Shown in pieces: positions 1-6,756 of a stretch of DNA of 17,034 nt (the stretch's first letter is position 1; each line of letters opens with the position of its first letter). Below the pieces are notes generated by a model. That model was not told where the DNA came from. It saw only the letters and a list, made by a program, of their open reading frames with translations, and did not search any database. Source of the stretch: CAZYTO01 sp964650405 (GTDB lineage: Bacteria > Acidobacteriota > Thermoanaerobaculia > Gp7-AA8). The position numbers and the translations under genes are program-made. The stretch lies in NCBI GenBank assembly GCA_964650405.1, contig CAZYTO010000110.1, forward strand, positions 1-17,034, read 5' to 3'.

Positions 1-1058
1 TCTACGAGGCCCTCGATCCCATCGACAAGCGCCATCACTCCACCATCATCAGCCGTATCAAGGTCATGTCGGAGCTGGACATCGCCGAGAAGCGCGTCCC
101 CCAGGACGGACGCTTCAAGCTGCGCCTGACCGGCCGCTCCATCGACTTCCGCGTCTCCATCGTGCCGACGGCCCACGGCGAGGACTGCGTCATCCGTATT
201 CTCGACAAGGAGTCGATGAACTCGGAGTTCAAGAACCTGCGCCTCGACGTGCTCGGCTTCGACGACGACATGCTGGTCAAGTTCCGCAAGTTCATCAAGG
301 AGCCGTACGGCATGGTCCTCGTCACCGGCCCCACCGGCTCGGGGAAGACGACCACCCTTTACGCCTCCCTCTCCGAGATCCAGACTTCGGAAGACAAGAT
401 CATCACCATCGAGGACCCGGTCGAGTACCAGCTCCGCGGCATCACCCAGATCCCGGTCAACGAGAAGAAGGGCCTCACCTTCGCCCGCGGGCTGCGGGCC
501 ATCCTGCGCCACGACCCGGACAAGATCATGGTCGGCGAGATCCGCGACGAAGAGACGGCGGCCATCGCCGTGCAGTCGGCCCTCACCGGCCACCTGGTGT
601 TCACCACCGTGCACGCCAACAACGTGGTGGACGTGCTGGGCCGCTTCCTCAACATGAAGGTCGACCTCTACAACTTCGTGTCGGCCCTGAACTGCGTGCT
701 GGCCCAGCGGCTGGTGCGCCGGGTCTGTGAGGAGTGCAAGCATCAGGTGAAGTACAGCGACACCTTCCTGGTCGAATCGGGCCTGGACCCGCGCGATTTC
801 CGCGGCCGGGAGTTCGTGGAGGGCGCCGGCTGCCTGGAGTGCAACGGCACCGGCTTCCACGGACGGGCCGCGATCTCGGAACTTCTCGACCTCTCGGATC
901 GTATTCGCGGCATGATTCTCGACCGGCGCCCGGCCTCCGAGATCAAGAAAACGGCGAAGGATGAAGGCATGACCTTCCTTCGCGAATCGGCATTCAAGAA
1001 AGTGTTGGAAGGGAAGACGACGCTCCGCGAGATCAACAAGGTGACGTTCGTCGACTGA
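1..1058 (+). CDS. gspE: Type II secretion / type IV pilus assembly ATPase (GspE/PilB family), 5' end outside window
   Basis: This is the cytoplasmic hexameric ATPase that powers pseudopilus or pilus assembly. The frame is open from base 3, and the residues before the first in-window ATG (66) already match the family (a SELDIAEKRVPQDGR-type stretch), so the gene is truncated by the window edge and 66 is not the true start. Visible motifs, in order: Walker A GPTGSGKTT (about 327-353), Asp box TIEDPVEY (about 405-430), Walker B region IMVGEIRDEET (about 525-557), His box GHLVFTTVHAN (about 588-620), and a C-terminal zinc tetracysteine pair, CEEC and CLEC (about 727-845). It is the first gene of a secretion locus and is separated from pilM by a terminator-like hairpin. 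GspE and PilB cannot be told apart from this fragment; the GspG-like pseudopilins and GspD-like secretin downstream favour GspE. The family call is firm. Confidence 0.95.
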   Translation, partial: YEALDPIDKRHHSTIISRIKVMSELDIAEKRVPQDGRFKLRLTGRSIDFRVSIVPTAHGEDCVIRILDKESMNSEFKNLRLDVLGFDDDMLVKFRKFIKEPYGMVLVTGPTGSGKTTTLYASLSEIQTSEDKIITIEDPVEYQLRGITQIPVNEKKGLTFARGLRAILRHDPDKIMVGEIRDEETAAIAVQSALTGHLVFTTVHANNVVDVLGRFLNMKVDLYNFVSALNCVLAQRLVRRVCEECKHQVKYSDTFLVESGLDPRDFRGREFVEGAGCLECNGTGFHGRAAISELLDLSDRIRGMILDRRPASEIKKTAKDEGMTFLRESAFKKVLEGKTTLREINKVTFVD

Positions 1059-1061
1059 GGC

Positions 1062-1088
1062 CGGAAGGCGGAATGGCCTTCTGCTTTT
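1062..1088 (+). terminator. Rho-independent-type terminator after the ATPase gene
   Basis: An 8-bp stem (CGGAAGGC at 1062-1069 with GCCTTCTG at 1076-1083, one G-T pair) closes a 6-base loop and is followed by CTTTT (1084-1088). It lies four bases after the ATPase stop codon, so pilM and the genes after it may be transcribed partly from their own promoter. The T-run is short, so termination could be partial. Confidence 0.6.
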
Positions 1089-1111
1089 GACCTCTGCCCT
1101 CAGATGAAATT

Positions 1112-2008
1112 ATGGCCTATCCCCCAGATGCCGTCGTTCTCGATTTCGATGCGCTCGTCCATGCGCGGCTCGGCCGCGAGGGGAAATCGCTGCGCATCGA
1201 CCAGGCCAAGAGCTATCGCCTGCCGGAAGGCACGTTCACCCAGGCCGTGGTCACACCGGAGCTGACCGGCCAGGCCGGGCTGGCGGAGACGCTGCGCCGC
1301 CTGCGCATGGAGACCGGGCGGTGGGACAAGGTCTCGCTGCTGCTGCCCGACTCCTGGTTCCGCATCAACATCATCGACCTCCCTTCCCTGCCGGAACGCG
1401 CCAACGAGGCCGAGCAGGTCGTGCGCTGGAGTCTTAAGCGGACCATCCCCCTCGACCCCAGCGCCCTCCGCGTGTCGTGGGAGCCGCTGACGAAGACCGC
1501 TCCGGTCAAGGTCCTGGTGGTGAGCGCCGTGGAAGAGACGCTGGCCGGCCTGGAACGGGTCTTCTCCGCGGCCGGCATGGAGGTGACGCTCATCGAGCCG
1601 GCCGGCCTGAACATCTGGAACGCCGTGGCCGTGCGCGAGCAGACCACGACCCGCGACCGCGTGTTCATCTACGTCCGGGAGAACGACTTCACCACCGCCG
1701 TCTTCCGCGGTGCGCAGCCTCTCTTCATCCGCTCCCGAAACCTGACCGGAGACCGCACCATCGGGCAGGAGATTCGCCTCTCCGCCAGCTACGTCCGCGA
1801 CACGTTCCAGACCAGCGTCGAGAACTGCTACCTGGCCGGAAACGGCACTGGCGGCGAGACGCTGCAGTCGCTCGCCGAGGTGCTGCAGAGCGAGTTCTCC
1901 GCGCCGGTGCGGATCGTGGAGCTGCGCGACGTCATCGCCCGCGTACCGGACGGCGTGGCCGGCCATGAAGCGGAGCTCACCGCCTGTACAGGAGTATTCA
2001 CCGCGTGA
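1112..2008 (+). CDS. pilM: PilM/GspL-like cytoplasmic actin-fold platform protein
   Basis: The 298-residue product is soluble, with no signal peptide or membrane segment. Position (directly before pilN and pilO with translational overlap) and partial motifs identify it as PilM, the cytoplasmic actin-like protein that binds the PilN N-terminus and links the inner-membrane complex to the ATPase. The C-terminal third has an AGNGTGGETLQSLAEVLQ-type segment resembling the adenosine motif of the actin/FtsA fold. The N-terminal phosphate motif usual in PilM (GxDxGS) is degenerate here (LDFDALVHARL), and the protein is shorter than the roughly 350 residues usual for PilM. The ATG at 1112 has no good Shine-Dalgarno sequence; an ATG at 1104 is in another frame. 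A GspL cytoplasmic-domain relationship is possible. The family call rests partly on gene order. Confidence 0.8.
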   Translation: MAYPPDAVVLDFDALVHARLGREGKSLRIDQAKSYRLPEGTFTQAVVTPELTGQAGLAETLRRLRMETGRWDKVSLLLPDSWFRINIIDLPSLPERANEAEQVVRWSLKRTIPLDPSALRVSWEPLTKTAPVKVLVVSAVEETLAGLERVFSAAGMEVTLIEPAGLNIWNAVAVREQTTTRDRVFIYVRENDFTTAVFRGAQPLFIRSRNLTGDRTIGQEIRLSASYVRDTFQTSVENCYLAGNGTGGETLQSLAEVLQSEFSAPVRIVELRDVIARVPDGVAGHEAELTACTGVFTA

Positions 2009-2586
2009 AGCCGCTCCATCTCAATCTCGCCGCCAGGCCGTACCGCGATTACCGCCCCTTCACGCTGGTGATGGTGGCCGGCTCTCTGCTCTTCCTCGGC
2101 CTGGCGTACGTAAACGTCGACACCTATCTCCGCTACAAGACGGCCACGAGACAGACCACGGCCACCATCGCCCGCCTGGACGGGCAGATCGCCGAGGAGC
2201 GCCGTCGGGCCGACGAGGCGAACGCGCGCATCGGAAGGGTGGACGTGAAGCTGCTCCAGGCCAGGACGGCCTTCGCCAACGTGCAATTGGCGGAGCGGGC
2301 CTTCTCCTGGAGCGAGCTGCTCGACCGCCTCGAGCACGTCCTGCCGGACGACGTCCGGATCGACGGCGTGGCCCCCAAGTTCGAAAAGGGGGGCATGGTT
2401 CACCTCAGCCTCAATTGCCACGGGAAGGGCAACGACAGCATGGTGCGCACCCTGGCCGCGTTCAACCATGACCCGCACTTCGGGAACGCCTTCCCCCGCA
2501 TGGAGGAGAGGGGCGACAACAACAAGGAATTCCGTTTCGACATGGACGTGGAGTACCGGCCGTCCGTAGCGAAGGTGGTGGAATGA
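2005..2586 (+). CDS. pilN: PilN-like inner-membrane assembly protein
   Basis: This 193-residue single-pass protein has a short cytoplasmic N-terminus (LNLAARPYRDYRP, the kind of segment that binds PilM), one membrane helix at about residues 19-38, a coiled-coil stretch at about 42-80, and a periplasmic ferredoxin-like domain, as in the PilN/fimbrial assembly family. The GTG start overlaps the pilM stop (GTGA, 2005-2008), with ACAGGAG at 1987-1993 as ribosome binding site. The next gene overlaps its stop in turn, which indicates translational coupling and 1:1 production with PilM and PilO. Confidence 0.88.
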   Translation: MKPLHLNLAARPYRDYRPFTLVMVAGSLLFLGLAYVNVDTYLRYKTATRQTTATIARLDGQIAEERRRADEANARIGRVDVKLLQARTAFANVQLAERAFSWSELLDRLEHVLPDDVRIDGVAPKFEKGGMVHLSLNCHGKGNDSMVRTLAAFNHDPHFGNAFPRMEERGDNNKEFRFDMDVEYRPSVAKVVE

Positions 2587-3236
2587 TCTGGCGTGAGAAA
2601 AAGGTGTGGCTGATCGTGCTGGCCCTGGCCCTGGCCGCGGACGTGTTCGTCTTCGTCACCTATCGCGTGCAGTTCCAGAAGCGCATCGACGACGTCACCG
2701 AGCGCCAGAAGGAAACGACGGCCCGCCTGGCCCAGGCCCAGGAGGCCCGCCTGTCCGCGCAGGACACGTACAAGCGCTACCTCAAGGTTCAGTCGGACCT
2801 CGACACGCTGTACGACACGAAGTGGGCCACCCAGGACCAGCGCCTCATCCCCTGGATCAAGGAGATCAAGCGGCTGGCGGAGGCCAGCCAGTTGGTCCCG
2901 AAGATCCTCAACTTCAACAAGGAAGAGGCCAAGGAGAAGGAAGTCGAATCGGCCTCCGGCCTGAAGAAGAGCGTAGCCGCGAAGGCGGTCACGATCTCGT
3001 ACACGGTGGAGGGCAACTATCAGCAGGTTCGGCGCCTGATCAACGCGCTGGAGCTGTCGGACCAGTTCGTCATCATCGATACGCTGGCGGTGACGGCGGC
3101 GGGAGAGAATACGAACGTGGTTTCGGTGAACCTGCGTCTGAAGACGCTGTTCCGTGAGCCGCTGCAGGGCACGGCGGAGCAACCGGCGCACTCCACGACG
3201 GCGGCGACGATCACGGCCTCGAATGAAACGATGTGA
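2583..3236 (+). CDS. pilO: PilO-like inner-membrane assembly protein
   Basis: This 217-residue protein has a short basic N-terminus, one membrane helix (about residues 8-26), a charged coiled coil (about 28-65) and a periplasmic alpha/beta domain containing VEGNYQQVRRLINALE and QFVIIDTLAV, the pattern of PilO/GspM-like proteins. PilO pairs with PilN in the inner-membrane alignment complex. ATG 2583-2585 overlaps the pilN stop (ATGA), with a GGTGG-type ribosome binding site just upstream. The tail after about residue 195 is Thr/Ala-rich and looks disordered. Confidence 0.87.
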   Translation: MIWREKKVWLIVLALALAADVFVFVTYRVQFQKRIDDVTERQKETTARLAQAQEARLSAQDTYKRYLKVQSDLDTLYDTKWATQDQRLIPWIKEIKRLAEASQLVPKILNFNKEEAKEKEVESASGLKKSVAAKAVTISYTVEGNYQQVRRLINALELSDQFVIIDTLAVTAAGENTNVVSVNLRLKTLFREPLQGTAEQPAHSTTAATITASNETM

Positions 3237-3913
3237 TGGACTGGATGAATCGTAAGACCTGGACTTCGATCGCGCTGATCCTGCTGGCGGCGGCAGCGAT
3301 CTACGCCTTTGCCATACAGCGCGGCAGCGACGCACCGCCGTCGCCTGCGCCGGCACCCCGCACCGCGGCCAAGCCCGTGCAGACCGCCCAGGCCCCGCGG
3401 GGAACGGCCACGGCTCCCGGCCTGGAGCTCCACTCGGAATGGCTCGACGGCCAGTCCGGCACCTACAAGAGCGAGCGGAATCTCTTCTCCTACAAGGAGC
3501 CGCCCCCTCCGCCGCCCCCTCCGCCGCCCCCTCCACCGCCTCCGCCGCCAGACCGCGACCACGACGGCATCCCCGACTTCCGGGACAACTGCCCCGACGT
3601 GTACAACCCCGACCAGGCCGATCTCGATGAGAACGGCGTGGGCGACGCCTGCCAGCAGGGACCGATCATCCCGAAGGTCCATCTGCCGCCCCCGCCCGTG
3701 CCGCCGCAGTTCAGCTTCAAGTTCATCGGCACGTTCGGACCGGCCAACAACCCCATCGCCACGTTCGCCCGCGACAATGAGATCGTCAACGTGCGGGTAG
3801 GCGAAACGTTCGACGGAAAGTTCATCCTGCGCGGGATCGGAATCGAGTCCGCGGAGATCGGCTACGTCGGCTTCCCCCCCGAGACGACCACGCGCGTGCC
3901 CATCGGCCAGTGA
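3233..3913 (+). CDS. PilP/GspC-like periplasmic connector with a thrombospondin type 3 calcium-binding repeat
   Basis: The order of parts is: membrane anchor (about residues 10-28), Ala/Pro-rich linker, a YKSERNLFSY motif (about 77-87) like those preceding GspC/PilP domains, 17 consecutive prolines (90-106), a thrombospondin type 3 repeat (107-140), a second proline-rich linker, and a C-terminal beta domain (about 160-226, with FKFIGTFGPANNPIATF and VRVGETFDGKFILRGI) matching the PilP / GspC HR fold that contacts the secretin. The inserted repeat has two Asp-rich loops (DRDHDGIPD and DLDENGVGD), the DNCP motif and paired cysteines at 120 and 140; this pattern binds calcium in TSP3 proteins. 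The start may be GTG 3233, ATG 3236 or ATG 3245; all sit on the pilO stop, so the gene is coupled to pilO. The inner-membrane/secretin connector role is inferred from position and the C-terminal domain. Confidence 0.82.
   Translation: MMDWMNRKTWTSIALILLAAAAIYAFAIQRGSDAPPSPAPAPRTAAKPVQTAQAPRGTATAPGLELHSEWLDGQSGTYKSERNLFSYKEPPPPPPPPPPPPPPPPPDRDHDGIPDFRDNCPDVYNPDQADLDENGVGDACQQGPIIPKVHLPPPPVPPQFSFKFIGTFGPANNPIATFARDNEIVNVRVGETFDGKFILRGIGIESAEIGYVGFPPETTTRVPIGQ
3500..3550 (+). repeat. Polyproline-coding tandem repeat (12-base unit)
   Basis: Seventeen proline codons in a row. The first 36 bases are three copies of a 12-base unit (CCGCCCCCTCCG at 3500, 3512 and 3524, the last with one change). The remainder is looser. 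Such a tract can change length by slippage in 12-base steps without breaking the frame, which would alter the linker length in the PilP-like protein. Confidence 0.85.
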
Positions 3914-3960
3914 CGTTTGCCGGCCATCGCGCGTCAGAACGAAGTGCTGAGCGAAAACGA

Positions 3961-4812
3961 ATGACAAACCGATTGAAGATCCGAATCGCAGCCGTCGCCC
4001 TCCTGCTGCCTCTGGCCGGCTCGTGCGCAAGCTACAACTCCTACGAGAAGGCCCGCACCTCCGAGAAGATGAAGGACTGGGACCAGGCGGTCGTCGAGTA
4101 TGAGAAGGCGCTCCAAATCGACCCGGAGAACCTCCGGTACAAGATCGGTCTGCAGAGGGCGCGGCTGGAAGCCTCGCGCGTGCACTTCGAAAAAGCGAAG
4201 GCCCTCCGCGCCTCTGCTCTCACCGCGGCCAATGCCGCGGACGCTCTGCGCCTGAATCAATTGGCGGCCACCGATTTCGAGCTTGCAATCAAGCTGGACT
4301 CCACCAACCAGTATGCCGCGGTGGAGATGGCCAAGTGCGTGAACGCCATCCAGGATGCCCTGTCGGCGCGTGACAAGAACTCGCTTGAAGAGAGAAAGAA
4401 GCGCGCCAAGGCCAACATCACCAAGGCCCAGCCGCCCCAGCTCAACCCCGCCTCCGAGGCTCCCATCTCCCTGACCTTCCCGCATGAGACGCCGGTCAAG
4501 GAGATCTACCGCGCCCTCGGCAACGCCTTCGGCATCAACATCCTCTTCGACCAGGCGGTGAAGGACGACCGCATCGCCATCGAGTTGAAGGAAGTCACCG
4601 CCCAGCAGGCGCTCGAACGCGTCATGCAGGCGGCCAACCACTTCTACAAGGTCCTCGACGAACACACCATCATCATCGTCCCCGACAACCCCCAGGCGCG
4701 GCGCGACTACGAAGACCTCGTCATCCGTACCTTCTACCTCTCCAACGGCGACGCCGAGCAGGTCACGAACGTCGTCCGCACCATGATGCCGATTGCATCA
4801 CCAACCCAATAA
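3961..4812 (+). CDS. gspD: Secretin (GspD/PilQ family), N-terminal part, broken at an assembly gap
   Basis: This is the N-terminal half of the outer-membrane secretin. From ATG 3961: a signal peptide with a lipobox-like end (LAGSC, Cys 22), a TPR-like region (about 32-70, WDQAVVEYEKALQIDPEN), a second TPR-like helix pair (about 104-135), then the STN/N0 domain (about 168-240, ISLTFPHETPVKEIYRAL) and the beginning of an N1 domain (VIRTFYLSNGDAEQVTNVV). Native sequence appears to end at about Met 276 (4788); the last eight codons and the TAA at 4810-4812 belong to foreign sequence at a contig edge. A GTG at 3910 is also in frame, but 3961 puts the signal peptide at the N-terminus. The gene continues on the other side of the gap. 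A lipidated TPR-bearing secretin that could self-target to the outer membrane is an inference. Confidence 0.85.
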   Translation: MTNRLKIRIAAVALLLPLAGSCASYNSYEKARTSEKMKDWDQAVVEYEKALQIDPENLRYKIGLQRARLEASRVHFEKAKALRASALTAANAADALRLNQLAATDFELAIKLDSTNQYAAVEMAKCVNAIQDALSARDKNSLEERKKRAKANITKAQPPQLNPASEAPISLTFPHETPVKEIYRALGNAFGINILFDQAVKDDRIAIELKEVTAQQALERVMQAANHFYKVLDEHTIIIVPDNPQARRDYEDLVIRTFYLSNGDAEQVTNVVRTMMPIASPTQ

Positions 4813-4973
4813 CTCAGCATCGCCGGCACGAAATCTGTCGCCGGCAGCAGATTAAATGCAACCATCATTCCGGCGTAGCCCGCCGCCACCACGGCTGTGC
4901 TCACGGCCGTCGTGGCCGTCAAAAGAAAGAGACTGTAGGTCGACTGCAGCGAGGGGTCGAACCGCTGTTTTGG
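4789..4973 (-). other. Foreign sequence at contig edge; reads as a MASE1-like membrane-sensor fragment on the minus strand
   Basis: The secretin frame loses all similarity here and meets stops. On the minus strand, from 4973 down to about 4780, the sequence encodes a hydrophobic segment (STYSLFLLTATTAVSTAVV, then MLSYWVGDAIGIMV). Helix, helix, then W-x-GDAxGIxV is the pattern of MASE1 sensor domains found in histidine kinases and diguanylate cyclases. The fragment is open to the gap and has lower G+C than its surroundings. It most likely is a chimeric contig end, not an insertion in the living genome. Confidence 0.65.
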
Positions 4974-4983
4974 NNNNNNNNNN
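4974..4983. other. Assembly gap (10 N)
   Basis: Ten N characters inside the secretin gene. A fixed-size run like this is usually a scaffolder's placeholder, so the true distance is unknown. Confidence 0.98.
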
Positions 4984-5095
4984 GCACAATCTCCTACCGT
5001 TTGCATCCATCAACGCCATCAGCCTCAGAGATAGGGCCGCTAATGGCCGCTTGTACGAGAAGATCATCAAGTGAAATACAAAGGCCAAGGCCGCA
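4984..5095 (+). pseudogene. Secretin-like bridge sequence with an in-frame TGA
   Basis: Read in the same frame as the downstream secretin gene, this stretch gives NLLPFASINAISLRD, then LYEKIIK, a TGA stop (5072-5074), then NTKAKAAVVMDVELLQ. The INAISLRD...LYEKIIK...KAKA pattern is what the end of a secretin N1 domain and the link to the next domain look like, so this is homologous secretin sequence. Its codons (AGA, AGG, GAT, AAT, TTG) are unlike the GC-rich choices of the rest of the gene. Either the contig end carries errors or it is mixed with a related strain; a real nonsense mutation is less likely. Confidence 0.6.
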
Positions 5096-6745
5096 GTGGT
5101 GATGGACGTCGAATTGCTGCAGCTCGACCTGAATCACAACCAGGACTTCGGAGCCTTCATCACCGGCCTGAGCAGCGCCAGTGGGACCGGTAACCTGCCA
5201 CTGCTGACGACGACGATACCTGCAACGAGCACCGCCACCGCGGCCACGACTGGGGGTCTCACCATCGGTACGATAGGCCAGTTCTACGACGCCATCCGCA
5301 AGGGCAATTTTCAGTTCAACATTCCGACCGTCGCCTACAGCTTCGCCAAGGGTCTCGGGAATGCCTCGACTTTGGCCAACCCGTCGCTGCGCATCTCCGA
5401 GGGGGAGAAGGCCACCCTGCACATCGGCCAGCGCGTGCCGGTTCCGGTGACCACGTTCCAGACCGCCGTCACCGGCACAAACGGCGGCACCCTGCCGGCA
5501 ACCTCGTTTCAGTATCAGGACGTCGGCATCAAGGTGGCCATCGAGCCCCGCGTGCACCACAACCACGAAGTGACGCTCAAGCTGACCGTCGAAGTCTCCG
5601 ACATCGGGGCGCCCGTTGACGTAGGGAACGGTACGAAAGTCCCGGAATTCAACTCACGTACGATCGAAGACACGATCCGTCTGAAGGACGGCGAGACGAA
5701 CTTCCTGGCCGGTCTCATTCAGAGCACCGAGAAGCACAGCGACTCCAAAACGCCGATCCTCGGCGACATCCCCGTCCTCGGCCGCCTCTTCACGGCCAAT
5801 TCGAGACAAGACAGCCGCACCGATCTCATGCTGACGATGACCCCGCACATCATCCGCATGCCGGACATCACCGACGACGACCTGGCGCCGATGTGGGTGG
5901 GCACGCAGAACAACCTGACCTTCCGCGGCGTCTCGCCCCGGATCGAGTCGCGGGCCGGCGTTGATCCCTTCAACGGGAATCCGCCGAACCTGCCTCTGCT
6001 GGACGGCGAGCCTGGCAATTACATCCAGCCGGCACCCGCCGCCGCTCCGGCCCCGGCCGCGCCCAACGGCCCGGTCAACGGCGCCGCACCGAACAACCTC
6101 TTCCGGCCGCCGGCACCGCAGCCGCAGCCGCAGCCGCCGAATCCCGAGCCGCAGTCGATGCTGATGCCCTCGCTGAGCTCGCAGGCCACGGCTTCGACCG
6201 CCTCGCTGATGCCCACCCTGCCCAGCGCGTCCTCGGCTACGACCCCGGCGTCCACGCCGAAGGTCGCATCGCTCTCCGTCACCTCGGACGACGCCGCATC
6301 CCGGGCCGCCTCGGGTTCGCCGGCGGCGTCCGCCATGACCGCCCGCATCGAAGCGCAGCCCGTGCATCTGGGCATCAAGCCGGGCGAGATGAAGACGTGG
6401 AGCGTCGTGGGGATGGACCTCGACGGCCTGTCCACGGACGAGATCCTCCTGCATTACGACCCGCGTACCATGGCCGTCATGGACGTGTCGCTGGGGGATG
6501 CGCTGCTGATCGACCCGGCCAAACCGCCGGCAGTCGTGCTCGACGCGGGCAAAGGCCTGGTGCGCATCACTTCGTCGAACGGCAAGCCGCTCGTCTTCCT
6601 GAGCGGCGGCAACGTGGCCACCCTGCGCGTGCAGGGAGGGTTGTCGGGTGACACGTTCCTCGTCATCGACATCCCGGAGATTCACAACGCCCGCGGAGAG
6701 ACGGTGACCGCGGCCGTGGTCGGAGGACGGGCCAAAGTCGACTGA
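5096..6745 (+). CDS. gspD: Secretin (GspD/PilQ family), C-terminal part with cohesin-like domain
   Basis: This is the continuation of the secretin started at 3961. The uninterrupted frame begins after the TGA at 5072; GTG 5096 is merely the first possible start and is not a real initiation site. The first 265 residues hold the secretin pore domain: VVMDVELLQ at the edge, SLRISEGEKATLHIGQRVPV, FQYQDVGIKVAIEPRV, and the signature region TNFLAGLIQSTEKHSDSKTPILGDIPVLGRLF with TDLMLTMTPHIIR. A Pro/Ala/Ser-rich linker (about 305-410) follows. The last 134 residues (about 416-549) form a cohesin-like beta-sandwich (GMDLDGLSTDEILLHYDP, MDVSLGDALL, VLDAGKGLVRITSS). I recall cohesin-type domains from secretins of Acidobacteriota and relatives (not checked). 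The protein would be the outer-membrane channel of the system. Confidence 0.9.
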   Translation: MVMDVELLQLDLNHNQDFGAFITGLSSASGTGNLPLLTTTIPATSTATAATTGGLTIGTIGQFYDAIRKGNFQFNIPTVAYSFAKGLGNASTLANPSLRISEGEKATLHIGQRVPVPVTTFQTAVTGTNGGTLPATSFQYQDVGIKVAIEPRVHHNHEVTLKLTVEVSDIGAPVDVGNGTKVPEFNSRTIEDTIRLKDGETNFLAGLIQSTEKHSDSKTPILGDIPVLGRLFTANSRQDSRTDLMLTMTPHIIRMPDITDDDLAPMWVGTQNNLTFRGVSPRIESRAGVDPFNGNPPNLPLLDGEPGNYIQPAPAAAPAPAAPNGPVNGAAPNNLFRPPAPQPQPQPPNPEPQSMLMPSLSSQATASTASLMPTLPSASSATTPASTPKVASLSVTSDDAASRAASGSPAASAMTARIEAQPVHLGIKPGEMKTWSVVGMDLDGLSTDEILLHYDPRTMAVMDVSLGDALLIDPAKPPAVVLDAGKGLVRITSSNGKPLVFLSGGNVATLRVQGGLSGDTFLVIDIPEIHNARGETVTAAVVGGRAKVD

Positions 6746-6756
6746 GCCGGACGATC

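Noticed and set aside
2400..4030. Two long minus-strand open frames (2400-3536 and 3020-4030) opposite pilO and the PilP-like gene
   Set aside because: They are low-complexity Arg/Gly-rich translations opposite proline- and alanine-rich coding sequence; the plus-strand genes have clear families and coupled starts.
4789..5080. An insertion sequence in the secretin gene
   Set aside because: No terminal inverted repeats or target-site duplication can be seen at the two edges, no transposase is present, and the right edge is secretin-like; a contig chimera fits better.
5654..6685. 343-codon minus-strand open frame opposite the secretin
   Set aside because: It is an antisense shadow of the secretin linker and cohesin-like domain, without recognisable domains.
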